Shown here: positions 48,999 through 58,472 of the stretch, one piece after another
How positions within the stretch are numbered: position 1 is the first letter of the stretch
How the letters are laid out: every line of letters starts with the position of its first letter
Source of the DNA: Bacteriovoracales bacterium
Lineage (GTDB): Bacteria; Bdellovibrionota; Bacteriovoracia; Bacteriovoracales; Bacteriovoracaceae
Direction of reading: 5' to 3'
DNA length: 60,532 nt
NCBI GenBank assembly: GCA_030149295.1
Contig: JASBRV010000003.1
Location: 1-60,532 of the forward strand
Notes under the pieces: model-generated
What the model saw: the letters and a program-made list of their open reading frames with translations, nothing else
Databases searched by the model: none
Told to the model about the DNA's origin: nothing
Made by a program: the position numbers and the translations under genes

Positions 48999-50780
48999 CT
49001 ATATCTTCTCGCTCCACATGGTATGAAGAAAGTGAATGTGTTTTTCGTAGTGACTAACAGCATCTGTAAGAATTTTCTCTTTACTGTTGCCATAGACATC
49101 ATAGTCCTGGCCTCCGTTAAGGAGAAAAACTTCTGCTCGACAATAAGCATCCTTCTCTTCAGGAAGATAGTCGGGGACAGTAAAAACACGGGCTTTCACA
49201 CCATATTTAAAATCCTCAAAATCACCCTTTTTCACGGCGATCTGAACGTAATCTTCACCCTCTTCAACGATAGCCTCTAGTCCTTGTTCCGTCATCTCTT
49301 TGCAGAGATCATCAAGAGCCGGTTTAACATTTGTCTTTAAGAAATCTAACACTTGGGACTTTTTCGGATGGGAAAGAACAGATTCGAGTCGCTCTTTCCA
49401 GTCTCCGGAAAACTCTTGTTGAGGGTAACTGCCACCGCGGCTAGTATCCAGTAAGAGATAGTCTGCGCGCAACGATTTGATAAGAGCAAAGGCGCCAAGA
49501 AGAATCATAAAAATCATGGGAAAGGCAGAGGCGATTGTCATGGTCTGCAAAGCATCGAGACCTCCTGCAAGTAGCAGGGTTGCCGCGACAACACCTTCCA
49601 TAACTGCCCAGAATATCCTTTGCCAAACTGGGGGCTCCGCGGCTCCACCGGAAGCTAGGGTGTCAATGACCAGAGAGCCTGAATCACTGGAACTCACAAA
49701 GAAGGTAACGACAAGAACCAGACCAAGGCCAGTGAGTAAGCTTGAGAAAGGAAAGTACTCAAAGAATTTAAAGAGGGCAACAGGCACATTTTCATTAACG
49801 GTTGTAACCAGGTCTGTCGCATTTTGCTCAAGCACAAGGCTAATGGCAGAGTTTCCAAACACAGTCATCCAAAGGAAAGTGAAAGCAGTGGGCACAAATA
49901 TAACTCCAAGAAGGAACTCTCTAATAGTCCTTCCCCGTGAAATTCTAGCGATGAACATGCCTACAAAAGGTGACCATGAAATCCACCAGCCCCAATAAAG
50001 AAGAGTCCATCCACCGATCCAATCATCTTTCTTCTCATAGGCGTAGAGATTAAATGTCTTATAGGTGATATCAAAAATATAGGCACCAATATTTTGTACA
50101 TAGGATTCCATGAGGCTTCCCGTGCCACCGAGAATAAGAATTGTTACGAGTAAAATTACGGCAAAAGCTAAATTGGCATTAGAGAGCTTTTTGATCCCCC
50201 CATCGAGGCCGAGAACAACAGAAACAGTGGCCAGGGCCGTGATAATGGCGATGAGTCCTACTTGAATAAGGCTGGATTGAGGGATGTCGAAGAGATAACT
50301 TAAACCCGCATTAACTTGGGCCACACCAAAGCCAAGGGAAGTGGCGACACCAAACATGGTGCCAATGATAGAGAAGGTATCAATCATATCTCCAATAACA
50401 CCGTAGATTTTATCGCCAATAAAGGGATAGAAGGCGGACCGAGGTAAAAGAGGAAGATCTTTTCTGTAGCAAAAATAAGCGAGAATGATGGCCATGAGGG
50501 AATAGATGGCCCAGGCGTGAAAACCCCAGTGAAAGAAGGTGATCTTCATAGCCTCTCTTGCAGACTCTATCGAGAGAGGCTCGCCCACTGGTGGGGAAGA
50601 GAAGTGCATAATGGGCTCGGCGACACCAAAAAAGAGAAGACCAATTCCCATACCTGCACTAAAGAGCATGGCAAACCAAGAGATATTTGTATAATCGGGA
50701 GTTGAGTGATCAGGTCCAAGCTTGATTTCTCCCATACGACTGAACATGAGCCAAAGAACAACAAAGGCAAAGACAGCCAC
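48999..50780 (-). CDS. BCCT-family betaine/choline transporter, N-terminus unresolved
   Basis: A betaine/carnitine/choline transporter (593 residues from the GTG at 50780). FSAGMGIGLLFFGVAEP near residue 41 and WGWWISWSPFVGMFIARISR near residue 250 are hallmarks of the family. A long cytoplasmic C-terminal domain follows from about 460. From this GTG the first helix would be missing, yet the same frame continues upstream to 50972 and encodes INKNVFGASAFFILFVTAGA and a linker, exactly what a BCCT N-terminus needs. No ATG, GTG or TTG is found there; an ATT at 50925-50927 is the only likely start. Role: uptake of osmoprotectants. Confidence 0.88.
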   Translation of the reverse strand: MAVFAFVVLWLMFSRMGEIKLGPDHSTPDYTNISWFAMLFSAGMGIGLLFFGVAEPIMHFSSPPVGEPLSIESAREAMKITFFHWGFHAWAIYSLMAIILAYFCYRKDLPLLPRSAFYPFIGDKIYGVIGDMIDTFSIIGTMFGVATSLGFGVAQVNAGLSYLFDIPQSSLIQVGLIAIITALATVSVVLGLDGGIKKLSNANLAFAVILLVTILILGGTGSLMESYVQNIGAYIFDITYKTFNLYAYEKKDDWIGGWTLLYWGWWISWSPFVGMFIARISRGRTIREFLLGVIFVPTAFTFLWMTVFGNSAISLVLEQNATDLVTTVNENVPVALFKFFEYFPFSSLLTGLGLVLVVTFFVSSSDSGSLVIDTLASGGAAEPPVWQRIFWAVMEGVVAATLLLAGGLDALQTMTIASAFPMIFMILLGAFALIKSLRADYLLLDTSRGGSYPQQEFSGDWKERLESVLSHPKKSQVLDFLKTNVKPALDDLCKEMTEQGLEAIVEEGEDYVQIAVKKGDFEDFKYGVKARVFTVPDYLPEEKDAYCRAEVFLLNGGQDYDVYGNSKEKILTDAVSHYEKHIHFLHTMWSEKI

Positions 50781-51042
50781 GGAGAGAACGTAAATCCAAC
50801 TGGTGGAGGAGAGAAGCCACTTTTGAACACTATCAAAAAAGGATTCAAATTGCTTCGGCCATATTGAAGCACCAGCGGTGACAAAAAGTATAAAGAACGC
50901 ACTTGCGCCAAAAACGTTTTTATTAATCTGACTATTATTATCAGTGATAAGGCAGCTCCAAGAAAAAGTAAGTTATGGATTCTTCTCGGATGTTACAGAG
51001 ATATCTTGAATTATCAGGGATTTAGTTTAGCTAACGCTTCTC

Positions 51043-53007
51043 TTAAAGGCTAATGCGGATTTCGGTATTGTCGTTCACTTCAACCATCTCACCTTCTACC
51101 AGGCTTCTTAGAATCATACGAAAGATCATTTTACTATTAAGGATGATAGGAAGCTTAAGTTTTTTGACTTTTATCGTAAGGATTCTCGCCTCTTTATCAA
51201 AGACAACGGGGCCAGAAAAATAGACATTAGGCTTCATTCCCATAAAGCGAGACTCAAGAGAGACGCGAATATGACCATTTTTGATGATAGCATTAACATC
51301 AGTGACGGAAGGATGTTTAATCGTATTTTTTTTGCGTCTGATATTTGTTCGATTCTCAAGAATAGCTTGGGGATCAATCTCTTCTTCATTGGTATAAAGT
51401 TTATCGAGTTTGATCTCAGCATTCTTAGCACACCCTTCAATTATATCGTGAATTTTAAAAAGATCGGCTTCTTCAAGTTTTTGGCATTTGACATAGAGGT
51501 CATTGAATATCTTGACGGTGTTCTTTGCGAGCATAGTCATTTCTGGAATTCTTGCTTCTGCCTCTGTATTAGAAGAGGTAATGATTCTCGGACGAATAAG
51601 AAATTGGATAGGATCATCTCTTTTCGTAAAATGATTCACGAGAACATCGTCTATATTAATGCGAGAGTCATCCTTACATTGCTCTAAAATAAGGGGAATA
51701 CTTAGCTCTCGCTGCCCTTCAACTTTTCCACAGTTCCAATCGATCTTATTGATATTAAAAAAGAGATCATCATCAATATTAAGGTCCATACGTGAGGCAT
51801 TAATTTGCATCGTTGATTGCTTAGTGTCTAAGCTTTCTACGTTTCCTTTAAGATTGAGATAGAAAGCTTCCTCTGTTTCTGTTTTTGGCTCTTTTATAGT
51901 GAGTTCAATATCGAGGTGATCCTTTCTCTTTGAACGAAAGCGTCCCGTTTCAAGGCAACTTTGAAAGTATGATCCTATATCGTCTGGCGCACCCATTGCG
52001 GCATCACAATCGACCTTAACGGCATTTGTTCTAAAGTTGGTCGTCTCGGAAATGTAATCAAAAAACTCCCCTCTAAAACTAAAGCCCTCTTGAGAATGAA
52101 TAGCGTTTGGATTGAGGATATTGATTTTATCTATTTCACCTTCCACTTCTTGGCTATGAAGTCTTAAGTCAAGACGACGAGATTGATAACTAATATCTTT
52201 TAAACAAGGATAGAGGAGGTTCTCTTCATCGATAGTAATAAGGTCTGCTTTTTTACGACAAATGACATCAACATTATCGCTCACAATCTCTGTTGTTTCT
52301 TCAATAACAGCATCTACTCTGTTGGCCTTTACATGAAATTGATCATGGCCTCCCTCAAAGTAAGTAAAAGTACCACTTAGCACAGCTTGATCGCTGGATT
52401 GATCCTCGCTTTTAAGCTTGTATTCGATGGGAAAGGCACGACCACTTAATGGTTTCGCCTCGCCAGAATTCAGGCAACCTGAGACAAAACCATCACCATC
52501 ATTGAGGGGGTAGTCTGGGTGACGATCACAATTAAGATTAAAATTTTGAGCGAAGAGAGTTGTTCTTGGCTCTTTCATCGCAAATTGCTCCCCTTCAAAA
52601 TGAATAAGAGAGCGGTCCATTATAAAGTGGAGTTTGTTAAGTTTGAGCCACTCAAAGGAGTCTACATATTTAAAATCCTCAGGTCTCATGCGATAGGCAA
52701 ACTGTGCGTTAGGACCTTTAAAGCCCACCAAATTGTTGGCCATGTATATTTGTGAATCAAAAATACCACCGTCATTATCGATATTAACGCTGACACTGTC
52801 CCCCACCATGAGAAAGCGGGAAAAGCGAAAGAGACCACTTGGATCTCCGGGATTGAGTTGTTTGGTGTAATCAAGTTCTTCTATAACAGCGTCATAGGTA
52901 GGAGAAAAATCTTGTTCAAAGAGATCAAAAAAACCATCCCCGTCATTTGCATGAGTGGCTAGGGCAAGGCCTAGAGAGGCTATAAGAAAGGCGAAGGTCT
53001 TTTGCAC
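51043..53007 (-). CDS. Exported beta-rich protein with five cysteine-pair repeats
   Basis: About 654 residues from GTG at 53007, with AAGGAT seven bases ahead and a signal peptide (QKTFAFLIASLGLALATHA); an earlier TTG at 53049 is less likely. The mature protein is strand-rich. It contains exactly five Cys pairs at 160/178, 250/268, 334/351, 426/444 and 508/526: 17-18 residues within a pair and 82-92 between successive pairs. This points to five tandem domains of about 87 residues, each with a disulfide loop. No family recognised; likely periplasmic or surface protein. Confidence 0.75.
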   Translation of the reverse strand: MQKTFAFLIASLGLALATHANDGDGFFDLFEQDFSPTYDAVIEELDYTKQLNPGDPSGLFRFSRFLMVGDSVSVNIDNDGGIFDSQIYMANNLVGFKGPNAQFAYRMRPEDFKYVDSFEWLKLNKLHFIMDRSLIHFEGEQFAMKEPRTTLFAQNFNLNCDRHPDYPLNDGDGFVSGCLNSGEAKPLSGRAFPIEYKLKSEDQSSDQAVLSGTFTYFEGGHDQFHVKANRVDAVIEETTEIVSDNVDVICRKKADLITIDEENLLYPCLKDISYQSRRLDLRLHSQEVEGEIDKINILNPNAIHSQEGFSFRGEFFDYISETTNFRTNAVKVDCDAAMGAPDDIGSYFQSCLETGRFRSKRKDHLDIELTIKEPKTETEEAFYLNLKGNVESLDTKQSTMQINASRMDLNIDDDLFFNINKIDWNCGKVEGQRELSIPLILEQCKDDSRINIDDVLVNHFTKRDDPIQFLIRPRIITSSNTEAEARIPEMTMLAKNTVKIFNDLYVKCQKLEEADLFKIHDIIEGCAKNAEIKLDKLYTNEEEIDPQAILENRTNIRRKKNTIKHPSVTDVNAIIKNGHIRVSLESRFMGMKPNVYFSGPVVFDKEARILTIKVKKLKLPIILNSKMIFRMILRSLVEGEMVEVNDNTEIRISL

Positions 53008-53126
53008 GTTATTGATCCTTTTTTTCAGTGGAACAGTTTTATCATGCAAAAGCTCAGGGATTCTCCCTTGAGAAAAGCTTTCTTAAGGTGTCAAAACTTT
53101 AGACGGCCAAAAGCTCTGATTGCCTT

Positions 53127-53597
53127 CTATAAAAGGTGAGAGGAGGGGATGTTGGTGAGAATAAAGTGGTTTTTCATGACCAATTCGCCTGATTTGGTGA
53201 TTTTAGCCTTAAATTCGAAGAAATCTTGAAGCTTTTCAACAAGTTCTACCTCAATGGTAAGGAGGTCTCCAGGTTTGGCGAAGGTCTTATAGCGAGCGTC
53301 TTTGATTCGGCTAAGAACTCCAAGAGCTGGTCTTTGAGGATCAAAGTTCTCGGTGTCGTGGGCATCTCCAAGAGGATTGTAGTGTCTCGCGATGAGAACA
53401 CCAGCTGTTTGGGTGGTCATCTCTTGCATGAGAGCGCCAGGTAAAACGGGGGCATTGGGAAAATGGCCTCTAAAGAAAAATTCATCTCCCTTTAATTCGG
53501 TCATGGCGACGATACGATTGGTCTCACAAGATTCAATCTTTTGAATGAGAAGATAAGGCGGACGATGGTAGAGGTCTTTTGTGATTTCATTTTCCAT
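53127..53597 (-). CDS. FabZ/FabA-type hot-dog dehydratase
   Basis: A 156-residue protein with the 3-hydroxyacyl-ACP dehydratase active-site pattern FRGHFPNAPVLPGALMQEM near residue 43, with the catalytic His and the Glu. This family removes water from 3-hydroxyacyl-ACP or from related acyl chains in lipid synthesis. It stands alone here, away from other fab genes, so it may be a paralogue serving a special lipid rather than the housekeeping enzyme. The substrate is not known. Confidence 0.85.
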   Translation of the reverse strand: MENEITKDLYHRPPYLLIQKIESCETNRIVAMTELKGDEFFFRGHFPNAPVLPGALMQEMTTQTAGVLIARHYNPLGDAHDTENFDPQRPALGVLSRIKDARYKTFAKPGDLLTIEVELVEKLQDFFEFKAKITKSGELVMKNHFILTNIPSSHLL

Positions 53598-53654
53598 GGT
53601 AGCAATTTACTTTATGGGAGGGGCTTTCAAAAGCAGGTCGAATTCTTGTCTAAT

Positions 53655-53680
53655 AAAAAAGCCCCACTCATGTGGGGCTT
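53655..53680 (-). terminator. Rho-independent terminator
   Basis: A perfect stem AGCCCCAC/GTGGGGCT with a four-base loop. On the minus strand it is followed by six T residues. It ends the transcript of the six-repeat exported protein gene. Confidence 0.85.
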
Positions 53681-53715
53681 ATCTTGCCTATAATTTCCTG
53701 CTTTATGCCTTTCAA

Positions 53716-54330
53716 TTAGAGGTTGGTGCTTAGGAAGCGACCAGTCTCACCATCACGGTAAACAACACTTCCATTTTCAAGCTCAGTTCCTACTACATAA
53801 GTAAGGATTTTACCGTTGTTTCTGCTGTCGTTGGTGTCTCTCACAACAAGAACCGGGTGTTTTTGATTGGCCCAGTTTTCAAGACGTGCAGCTGCCCAAT
53901 TAACAAATTGACCACGGTAACGAGTTACGTAAACAGTCTCTTTCTTACCATCTCTGTCGATGTCCATTCTTTCAAATTTTGAAGAAAGAAGCTCGTCCAT
54001 TGCAACCCAAGTGACGAAATGACCTTTGCTATTTCTGATCACAAGACGAGTTTGCTCACGATCCATTCCTGCAACCAAAAATTTCTCAAGCTTCCCTTTG
54101 TAACCTGAAACAAGTGTTCCATTAGCTCTTCTTGCTACCCACTCAGATTTTTCATCACCGTCATTCCAAGACTCAAGAGACATTGTCCCATGTGCTTTAA
54201 AGCGACCATCTTCGTCTCTAACAACGAAAGTCAGTTCTTCGCCATTTTCCCATCTCTCAATTCTGTAAGAGAAATCAGCGAATGATTGTGCTGTGAAAAG
54301 TAGTGCGATAAATACGATAAAGTTTTTCAT
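53716..54330 (-). CDS. Exported beta-repeat protein
   Basis: A 204-residue protein with a signal peptide (MKNFIVFIALLFTAQSFA). The mature part consists of about six related units of 25-32 residues, each with V-x-R, a short gap, G, then two or three hydrophobic positions: VVRDEDGRFKAHGTM, VARRANGTLVSGY, VIRNSKGHFVTWV, VTRYRGQFVNWA, VVRDTNDSRNNGKIL, VYRDGETGRFLS. This would form a beta sheet or propeller-like fold. The family is not recognised. Isolated, with its own strong terminator, it may be expressed at a high level. Confidence 0.75.
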   Translation of the reverse strand: MKNFIVFIALLFTAQSFADFSYRIERWENGEELTFVVRDEDGRFKAHGTMSLESWNDGDEKSEWVARRANGTLVSGYKGKLEKFLVAGMDREQTRLVIRNSKGHFVTWVAMDELLSSKFERMDIDRDGKKETVYVTRYRGQFVNWAAARLENWANQKHPVLVVRDTNDSRNNGKILTYVVGTELENGSVVYRDGETGRFLSTNL

Positions 54331-54527
54331 TTTTGTCTCCTAAATATAGTGATTGAAATCATGTTTTTGTTAATGTGGGTGGGTTATAGGATTTGCGTCA
54401 CAATAAATAAAATATAAATAACATTCTCATCCTATCTAATTTTTAGATCAAGACAGAAGCTAGACTACCTCTTGTGTTAAATTCCAAACTCCTATTTAAT
54501 GAGAAACAACCTTTAAGAAGAGGGAGT

Positions 54528-55532
54528 ATGATTAAAGCGAGTCTTGCAAGTATACGAAATTTTAAGGATTTCAACGACTATCTCGTTCAATTCATGGTTT
54601 TAAATGGTCTCTCTACTTTTTTTGGAGAACCCCTAAGAGACAGAAATCTGGGTAAGAAGTATTCCATAGATCTTCTTAAGGGAGTCTTTGAGGCCTTAAA
54701 GTGGGATCATCAAAATATGGCCTCTGGTGCTTACCCACCAGAAATCACCCCGAGAAAGTCACTGATAAAGAAGTCCTCTGGTTTTCTAGAGATTCTTAAG
54801 GATTATCCAAAAGTCCTAAAGGCGAGAAAAAAGAATAAAACTCTCGTTAAGAGAGAAGATTTTCCCGATTACTATCAAAGGGCTTTTCACTTTCAAACGG
54901 AGGGATACCTAAGTGATACCTCCGCTCAAATTTATGAACAGCAGGTTGATATCCTTTTTACGGGCCTCACCGATATTATGCGCCGATGCTTTTTTCCTTT
55001 TTTGGTTCGTCAATTCACCAAACCTCCTGAAAGAGTTTTGGAAATGGCCTGTGGCACTGGCAGGGGCACAGAAATGCTAAAGGTGATTTTTCCCGAGAGT
55101 GATTACACTTTGAATGATCTCAGTCCTCATTATATTAATCACGCAAAAAAGAAAGAGTCCCTAAGAGATTGTCACTTTGTTCAAGGAGAAGCGCAAAGTC
55201 TTTTGACCCTTCAAGAGAGCTCCTTTGATCTGACTTTTCATATTTACCTTTTTCATGAGCTTCCGGCGAAGGAGAGGCGGTCCGTCTTAAAGGAGCAGCT
55301 TCGTCTGACAAGAAAGGGGGGGCTTATTATTATCGCTGATAGTCTTCAGGTAAAAGATCGACCGGATCTCAAAGAAATTCTAGAAGATTTTCCCAAAAAA
55401 TATCATGAGCCTTATTACAAAAATTACCTCTACGATGATCTTGAAGAGGAACTTGAAGCGATGGGGGCAAAGATTGTTCATAAAGAAAAAGTTCTCTTAA
55501 CAAAATGCTTAATAGCAAAAAAGGTGGTCTAA
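54528..55532 (+). CDS. SAM-dependent methyltransferase (class I)
   Basis: About 334 residues. A class I methyltransferase domain is in the second half: VLEMACGTGRGTEML near residue 179 (motif I), then SDYTLNDLSP, and FDLTFHIYLFHELP near residue 245 (motif IV region). The first 160 residues are helical and of unknown role, as in some lipid or quinone methyltransferases. The ATG at 54528 follows AGAGGG closely; a GTG at 54474 is also open. It runs into the 59-residue DUF6435-type gene with one base between the stop and the next ATG. Confidence 0.83.
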   Translation: MIKASLASIRNFKDFNDYLVQFMVLNGLSTFFGEPLRDRNLGKKYSIDLLKGVFEALKWDHQNMASGAYPPEITPRKSLIKKSSGFLEILKDYPKVLKARKKNKTLVKREDFPDYYQRAFHFQTEGYLSDTSAQIYEQQVDILFTGLTDIMRRCFFPFLVRQFTKPPERVLEMACGTGRGTEMLKVIFPESDYTLNDLSPHYINHAKKKESLRDCHFVQGEAQSLLTLQESSFDLTFHIYLFHELPAKERRSVLKEQLRLTRKGGLIIIADSLQVKDRPDLKEILEDFPKKYHEPYYKNYLYDDLEEELEAMGAKIVHKEKVLLTKCLIAKKVV

Positions 55533-55533
55533 A

Positions 55534-55713
55534 ATGTTTGGTCTCTTTAAAAAAGATGAAAGCGCTAAGCTGCAAAAGGAATATGAGCGTATCAGTGAGA
55601 AGGCCATGCAGGCCCAGCGCAATGGAAATATAGAACTCTTTGCAGAGCTAAGCCAACAAGCAGAAGAAATAGGAAAGAAGATCGACGAGATCAAAGCGAA
55701 AGGTAGCTCATAG
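55534..55713 (+). CDS. Small DUF6435-type protein
   Basis: A 59-residue, charged, helical protein (begins MFGLFKKDESAKLQ, then YERISEKAMQAQRNGNIELF). The phrase KAMQAQRNGN with the MFGLFKKD start fits the DUF6435 family, small bacterial proteins of unknown role. AAGGTGG precedes the ATG; the gene starts one base after the methyltransferase stop and so is translationally linked to it. Confidence 0.8.
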   Translation: MFGLFKKDESAKLQKEYERISEKAMQAQRNGNIELFAELSQQAEEIGKKIDEIKAKGSS

Positions 55714-55744
55714 TTCCATTTATTTCATTTAGTGATACAATTTC

Positions 55745-57571
55745 GTGGTGATTAAGAATCAATTCACCACTCAGCTTATCAAGAAAGGGCTAATCTTTTT
55801 ATTAGCCGGTATTTTCTTGTACGCTTTCAATTTCTATCTTATTGGCACTCTCTCTCATGCTGGCTTTCCCCTTCTGATTCTGGGCGAGTTCATAAACGTT
55901 ATCCTTCTGCTTTTTTTCTGCGAATTGAATAAGGATAGCGTTTTAACTTTAAAGCCAATCATCCTTGGTGTTCTTTTAAGAACCACCCAGTTGTTTTTAA
56001 GAGACGCAAGCCTTTTGCCTTGGAATTTCTTAGACTTTGCTCTTCTCTTCTTTTGTATCCTTTTAATCTTTAAAGTCAATCAAACGATCAAGAGTAAAGT
56101 ATATCTCTATAGCTCTCTTGGTATTGTCATCTCTTTACTAAGTATTCCTCAGCTTTACTTTCACTTTTTTAATAAAGTGATCGCCTTTTCCGATTACGAA
56201 AATCTTAGCCTACTTTTTGACGTTCTCTCCCAAGGGCAGTTGATTGCTCTGGTAACTTTTTTAGGGGGGGGCTTCTTTATGACAGGAGCGGTGGTTTATT
56301 TTCTTCTTACACGCTTTTTTAATATGAGGTTGATTCTTTTAATTGCCCTACCGGCCTTAATCCTTTTTGGAGCGGGAGCAAATTTCTCCTCTCTTGAAAG
56401 CTACTTAAGAAAGAAAAACCTGATTGTAGACTACAGCCAAAAGCAAACTAGTTTAGTGTTAGGGATATATCCGTCGCTTATCTATTTTGAACTTAAGAGG
56501 CGTCATAATATTTCTTTGATCCAAGAAAAATTTAAAGAAAGAAAGGCTTTGGTTGTGGAAAGCCCCTTATACAAGCAGTTTAAAGACCTAGAAAGAGTCA
56601 ACATTCATATGGTTCTTCTTGAATCTTGGATAGATCTTACCCGACTTAATATAGAAGGAGTGAATAATGTCCCTGTATTACCTGAATTTGAAGACTACCT
56701 TAAGAAGGGGACTATTTTTCAAACGAAGGCTTTTGGTGGTGGGACTGCGACGGCTGAATTTGAATACCTTTGTGGTGTTCCTTCATTAATGAAATACTCA
56801 TCTATTGATTTTAATGTCATGAAGGGGCATGAAACTTTATGCTTACCTTCTATTTTACAGAGGCTTGGCTATCAAACTGTAATGTCCAATACATGGGGAC
56901 CTTATTTTTTTAATTCTCAAAATGCTTATCAATCCTTAGGATTTAGTGAGAATTATTACTTTTGCTCTGATTGTGAAAATTATTATGAAATGGAAAACAA
57001 GAAAACCAAGGAAAAGAGCCTCTTTGACGGAATCCTCTATGAGAGAAATCTTGAATATTTAAGAGAACGATTAAAAGAAGGTAAAGGACCTATCTTCAAT
57101 TACTTGGTGGGAAGTTATGGACATTTTCCCTTTGAAAGAGATCATGGAAAAAGACCAAATGTGTGGGATAAAGAAGGGGTTGATCCTATTTGGGTAAATG
57201 CAGTTAATCAGTTTCATTACAAGCAAAAGATCTTACTTAATTATGTAAAGAAACTTCAGGAACTAGATCCCGACTCCCTAATTCTTCTTTTAGGAGATCA
57301 TTTACCCAATATAAGAGGTAAAGAGGTTTTTGTGGTCGGTGATTATTTGGGGATGAAAAGCCATCTTCTGGCACAAGGTTTTATCCTCTATAAGAAAAAG
57401 ATGTATCAATTTGAAACAATGCCTCAATATTTTTTGTCCTATGCAATAAGCGATGTTCTCACTGGTGCATGCAAGACCGATCAGATTTGTGAATTTAAAG
57501 GGAGAGAAATTAGTGAAGAGGATTACGATATGGTCATCTCAGGAAGTTTAATCAAGGGATTTGTTCAATGA
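55745..57571 (+). CDS. LtaS-like phosphoglycerol transferase (sulfatase fold)
   Basis: A 608-residue protein with about five membrane helices in the first 220 residues and an extracytoplasmic alkaline-phosphatase/sulfatase-fold domain. Visible sites: MVLLESW near residue 288 (metal Glu), FGGGTATAEFEYLCG near residue 331 (nucleophile Thr), GSYGHFPF near 455 and LLGDHLPN near 518 (metal Asp/His). It belongs to the LTA synthase group and would transfer phosphoglycerol to a glycan or a lipid in the envelope. The start is GTG. Overlaps the next gene (ATGA), indicating a joint function. Confidence 0.88.
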   Translation: MVIKNQFTTQLIKKGLIFLLAGIFLYAFNFYLIGTLSHAGFPLLILGEFINVILLLFFCELNKDSVLTLKPIILGVLLRTTQLFLRDASLLPWNFLDFALLFFCILLIFKVNQTIKSKVYLYSSLGIVISLLSIPQLYFHFFNKVIAFSDYENLSLLFDVLSQGQLIALVTFLGGGFFMTGAVVYFLLTRFFNMRLILLIALPALILFGAGANFSSLESYLRKKNLIVDYSQKQTSLVLGIYPSLIYFELKRRHNISLIQEKFKERKALVVESPLYKQFKDLERVNIHMVLLESWIDLTRLNIEGVNNVPVLPEFEDYLKKGTIFQTKAFGGGTATAEFEYLCGVPSLMKYSSIDFNVMKGHETLCLPSILQRLGYQTVMSNTWGPYFFNSQNAYQSLGFSENYYFCSDCENYYEMENKKTKEKSLFDGILYERNLEYLRERLKEGKGPIFNYLVGSYGHFPFERDHGKRPNVWDKEGVDPIWVNAVNQFHYKQKILLNYVKKLQELDPDSLILLLGDHLPNIRGKEVFVVGDYLGMKSHLLAQGFILYKKKMYQFETMPQYFLSYAISDVLTGACKTDQICEFKGREISEEDYDMVISGSLIKGFVQ

Positions 57572-58464
57572 AGAAACTTATTCTTTTAGCTCTTTTATTG
57601 GCCACGTTTGTGATACCTTTTGTTTACGTAAGAAGTATTAATAGTGATTTTTTTAGCTACAAACAAGTTCGGTTTCCCTCTTATCCTCAATATTCTCGGA
57701 TTTGGCATCATGCTTGGCAAAAACAGGTTTTTAGAGGAGGATGGAAGTTTCAAAACGAAGAAGCACTTGAAGTTCATGATGACATTAGCTTTCTTGTTTC
57801 TCCTGCCTTAGTGGATGAAATTGGAGACTTTAAAGGGGTAGAAATTGATATTATGTGGAGCTCAAAGTTTAAGGACTTTCTCGTTTCCCATGATAAAAAA
57901 GGAAGTCTTAAAACTTTTGAAACCATAGCAGGAAAAGCGATAAAACTTCGAGACCTGCTTTTGATGAACCAAAAATATCCCCAAATTCATTATTGGTTGG
58001 ATTTAAAAAACTTGCGATATATTTCCCTCATTGATGCCATCAAAAGATTAGAAGAGCTCTTTGAAGAATTTGATTTAAAAAACAGAGCCTTCATTGAATC
58101 TTATTACCCTCATCAATTAAAAGAACTCGCCAAAGCCGGTTTTAACACTTCTCTTTGGCTAAGAAGCAGCTTTGTGCCCCAAAAAATCCTTTGGAATCCC
58201 AAAAATAGCTCTTTTATAAATCTAATTCGTCTTCCGTTAGCCTTTTATCATTTGGCCCGACTCTATTGGAGGGAATTAAAACAAAGAAAGAATGTTAGCA
58301 GTGGCCATTTTAAAGCTGTCTCAATTGGACTTGATCAGTACAACGTTTTTCGAAAAAGCTATAAACATCTCAACGTTTTTACTTGGAGTAATTCCACTGA
58401 AAAAACGATGAGAGAAAAAAATGAATTTGGGTATTCTGAAATCAATATCTTCTTAGTAGACTAA
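57568..58464 (+). CDS. GDPD-like exported or anchored phosphodiesterase candidate
   Basis: A 298-residue protein with an N-terminal membrane anchor or signal (KKLILLALLLATFVIPFVYV). The mature part resembles glycerophosphodiester phosphodiesterase barrels: GVEIDIMWSS near residue 90 (Glu and Asp), SHD near 107 (His), and HYWLDLKN near 146. It overlaps the LtaS-like gene by four bases. The pair would make sense as synthesis and trimming of phosphoglycerol decorations. The family assignment is tentative. Confidence 0.65.
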   Translation: MKKLILLALLLATFVIPFVYVRSINSDFFSYKQVRFPSYPQYSRIWHHAWQKQVFRGGWKFQNEEALEVHDDISFLVSPALVDEIGDFKGVEIDIMWSSKFKDFLVSHDKKGSLKTFETIAGKAIKLRDLLLMNQKYPQIHYWLDLKNLRYISLIDAIKRLEELFEEFDLKNRAFIESYYPHQLKELAKAGFNTSLWLRSSFVPQKILWNPKNSSFINLIRLPLAFYHLARLYWRELKQRKNVSSGHFKAVSIGLDQYNVFRKSYKHLNVFTWSNSTEKTMREKNEFGYSEINIFLVD

Positions 58465-58472
58465 AAATTGGT

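Noticed and set aside
50567-50911. A 114-codon minus-strand frame overlapping the BCCT start
   Set aside because: It is a shifted reading of the BCCT N-terminal region; the BCCT frame there matches the family.
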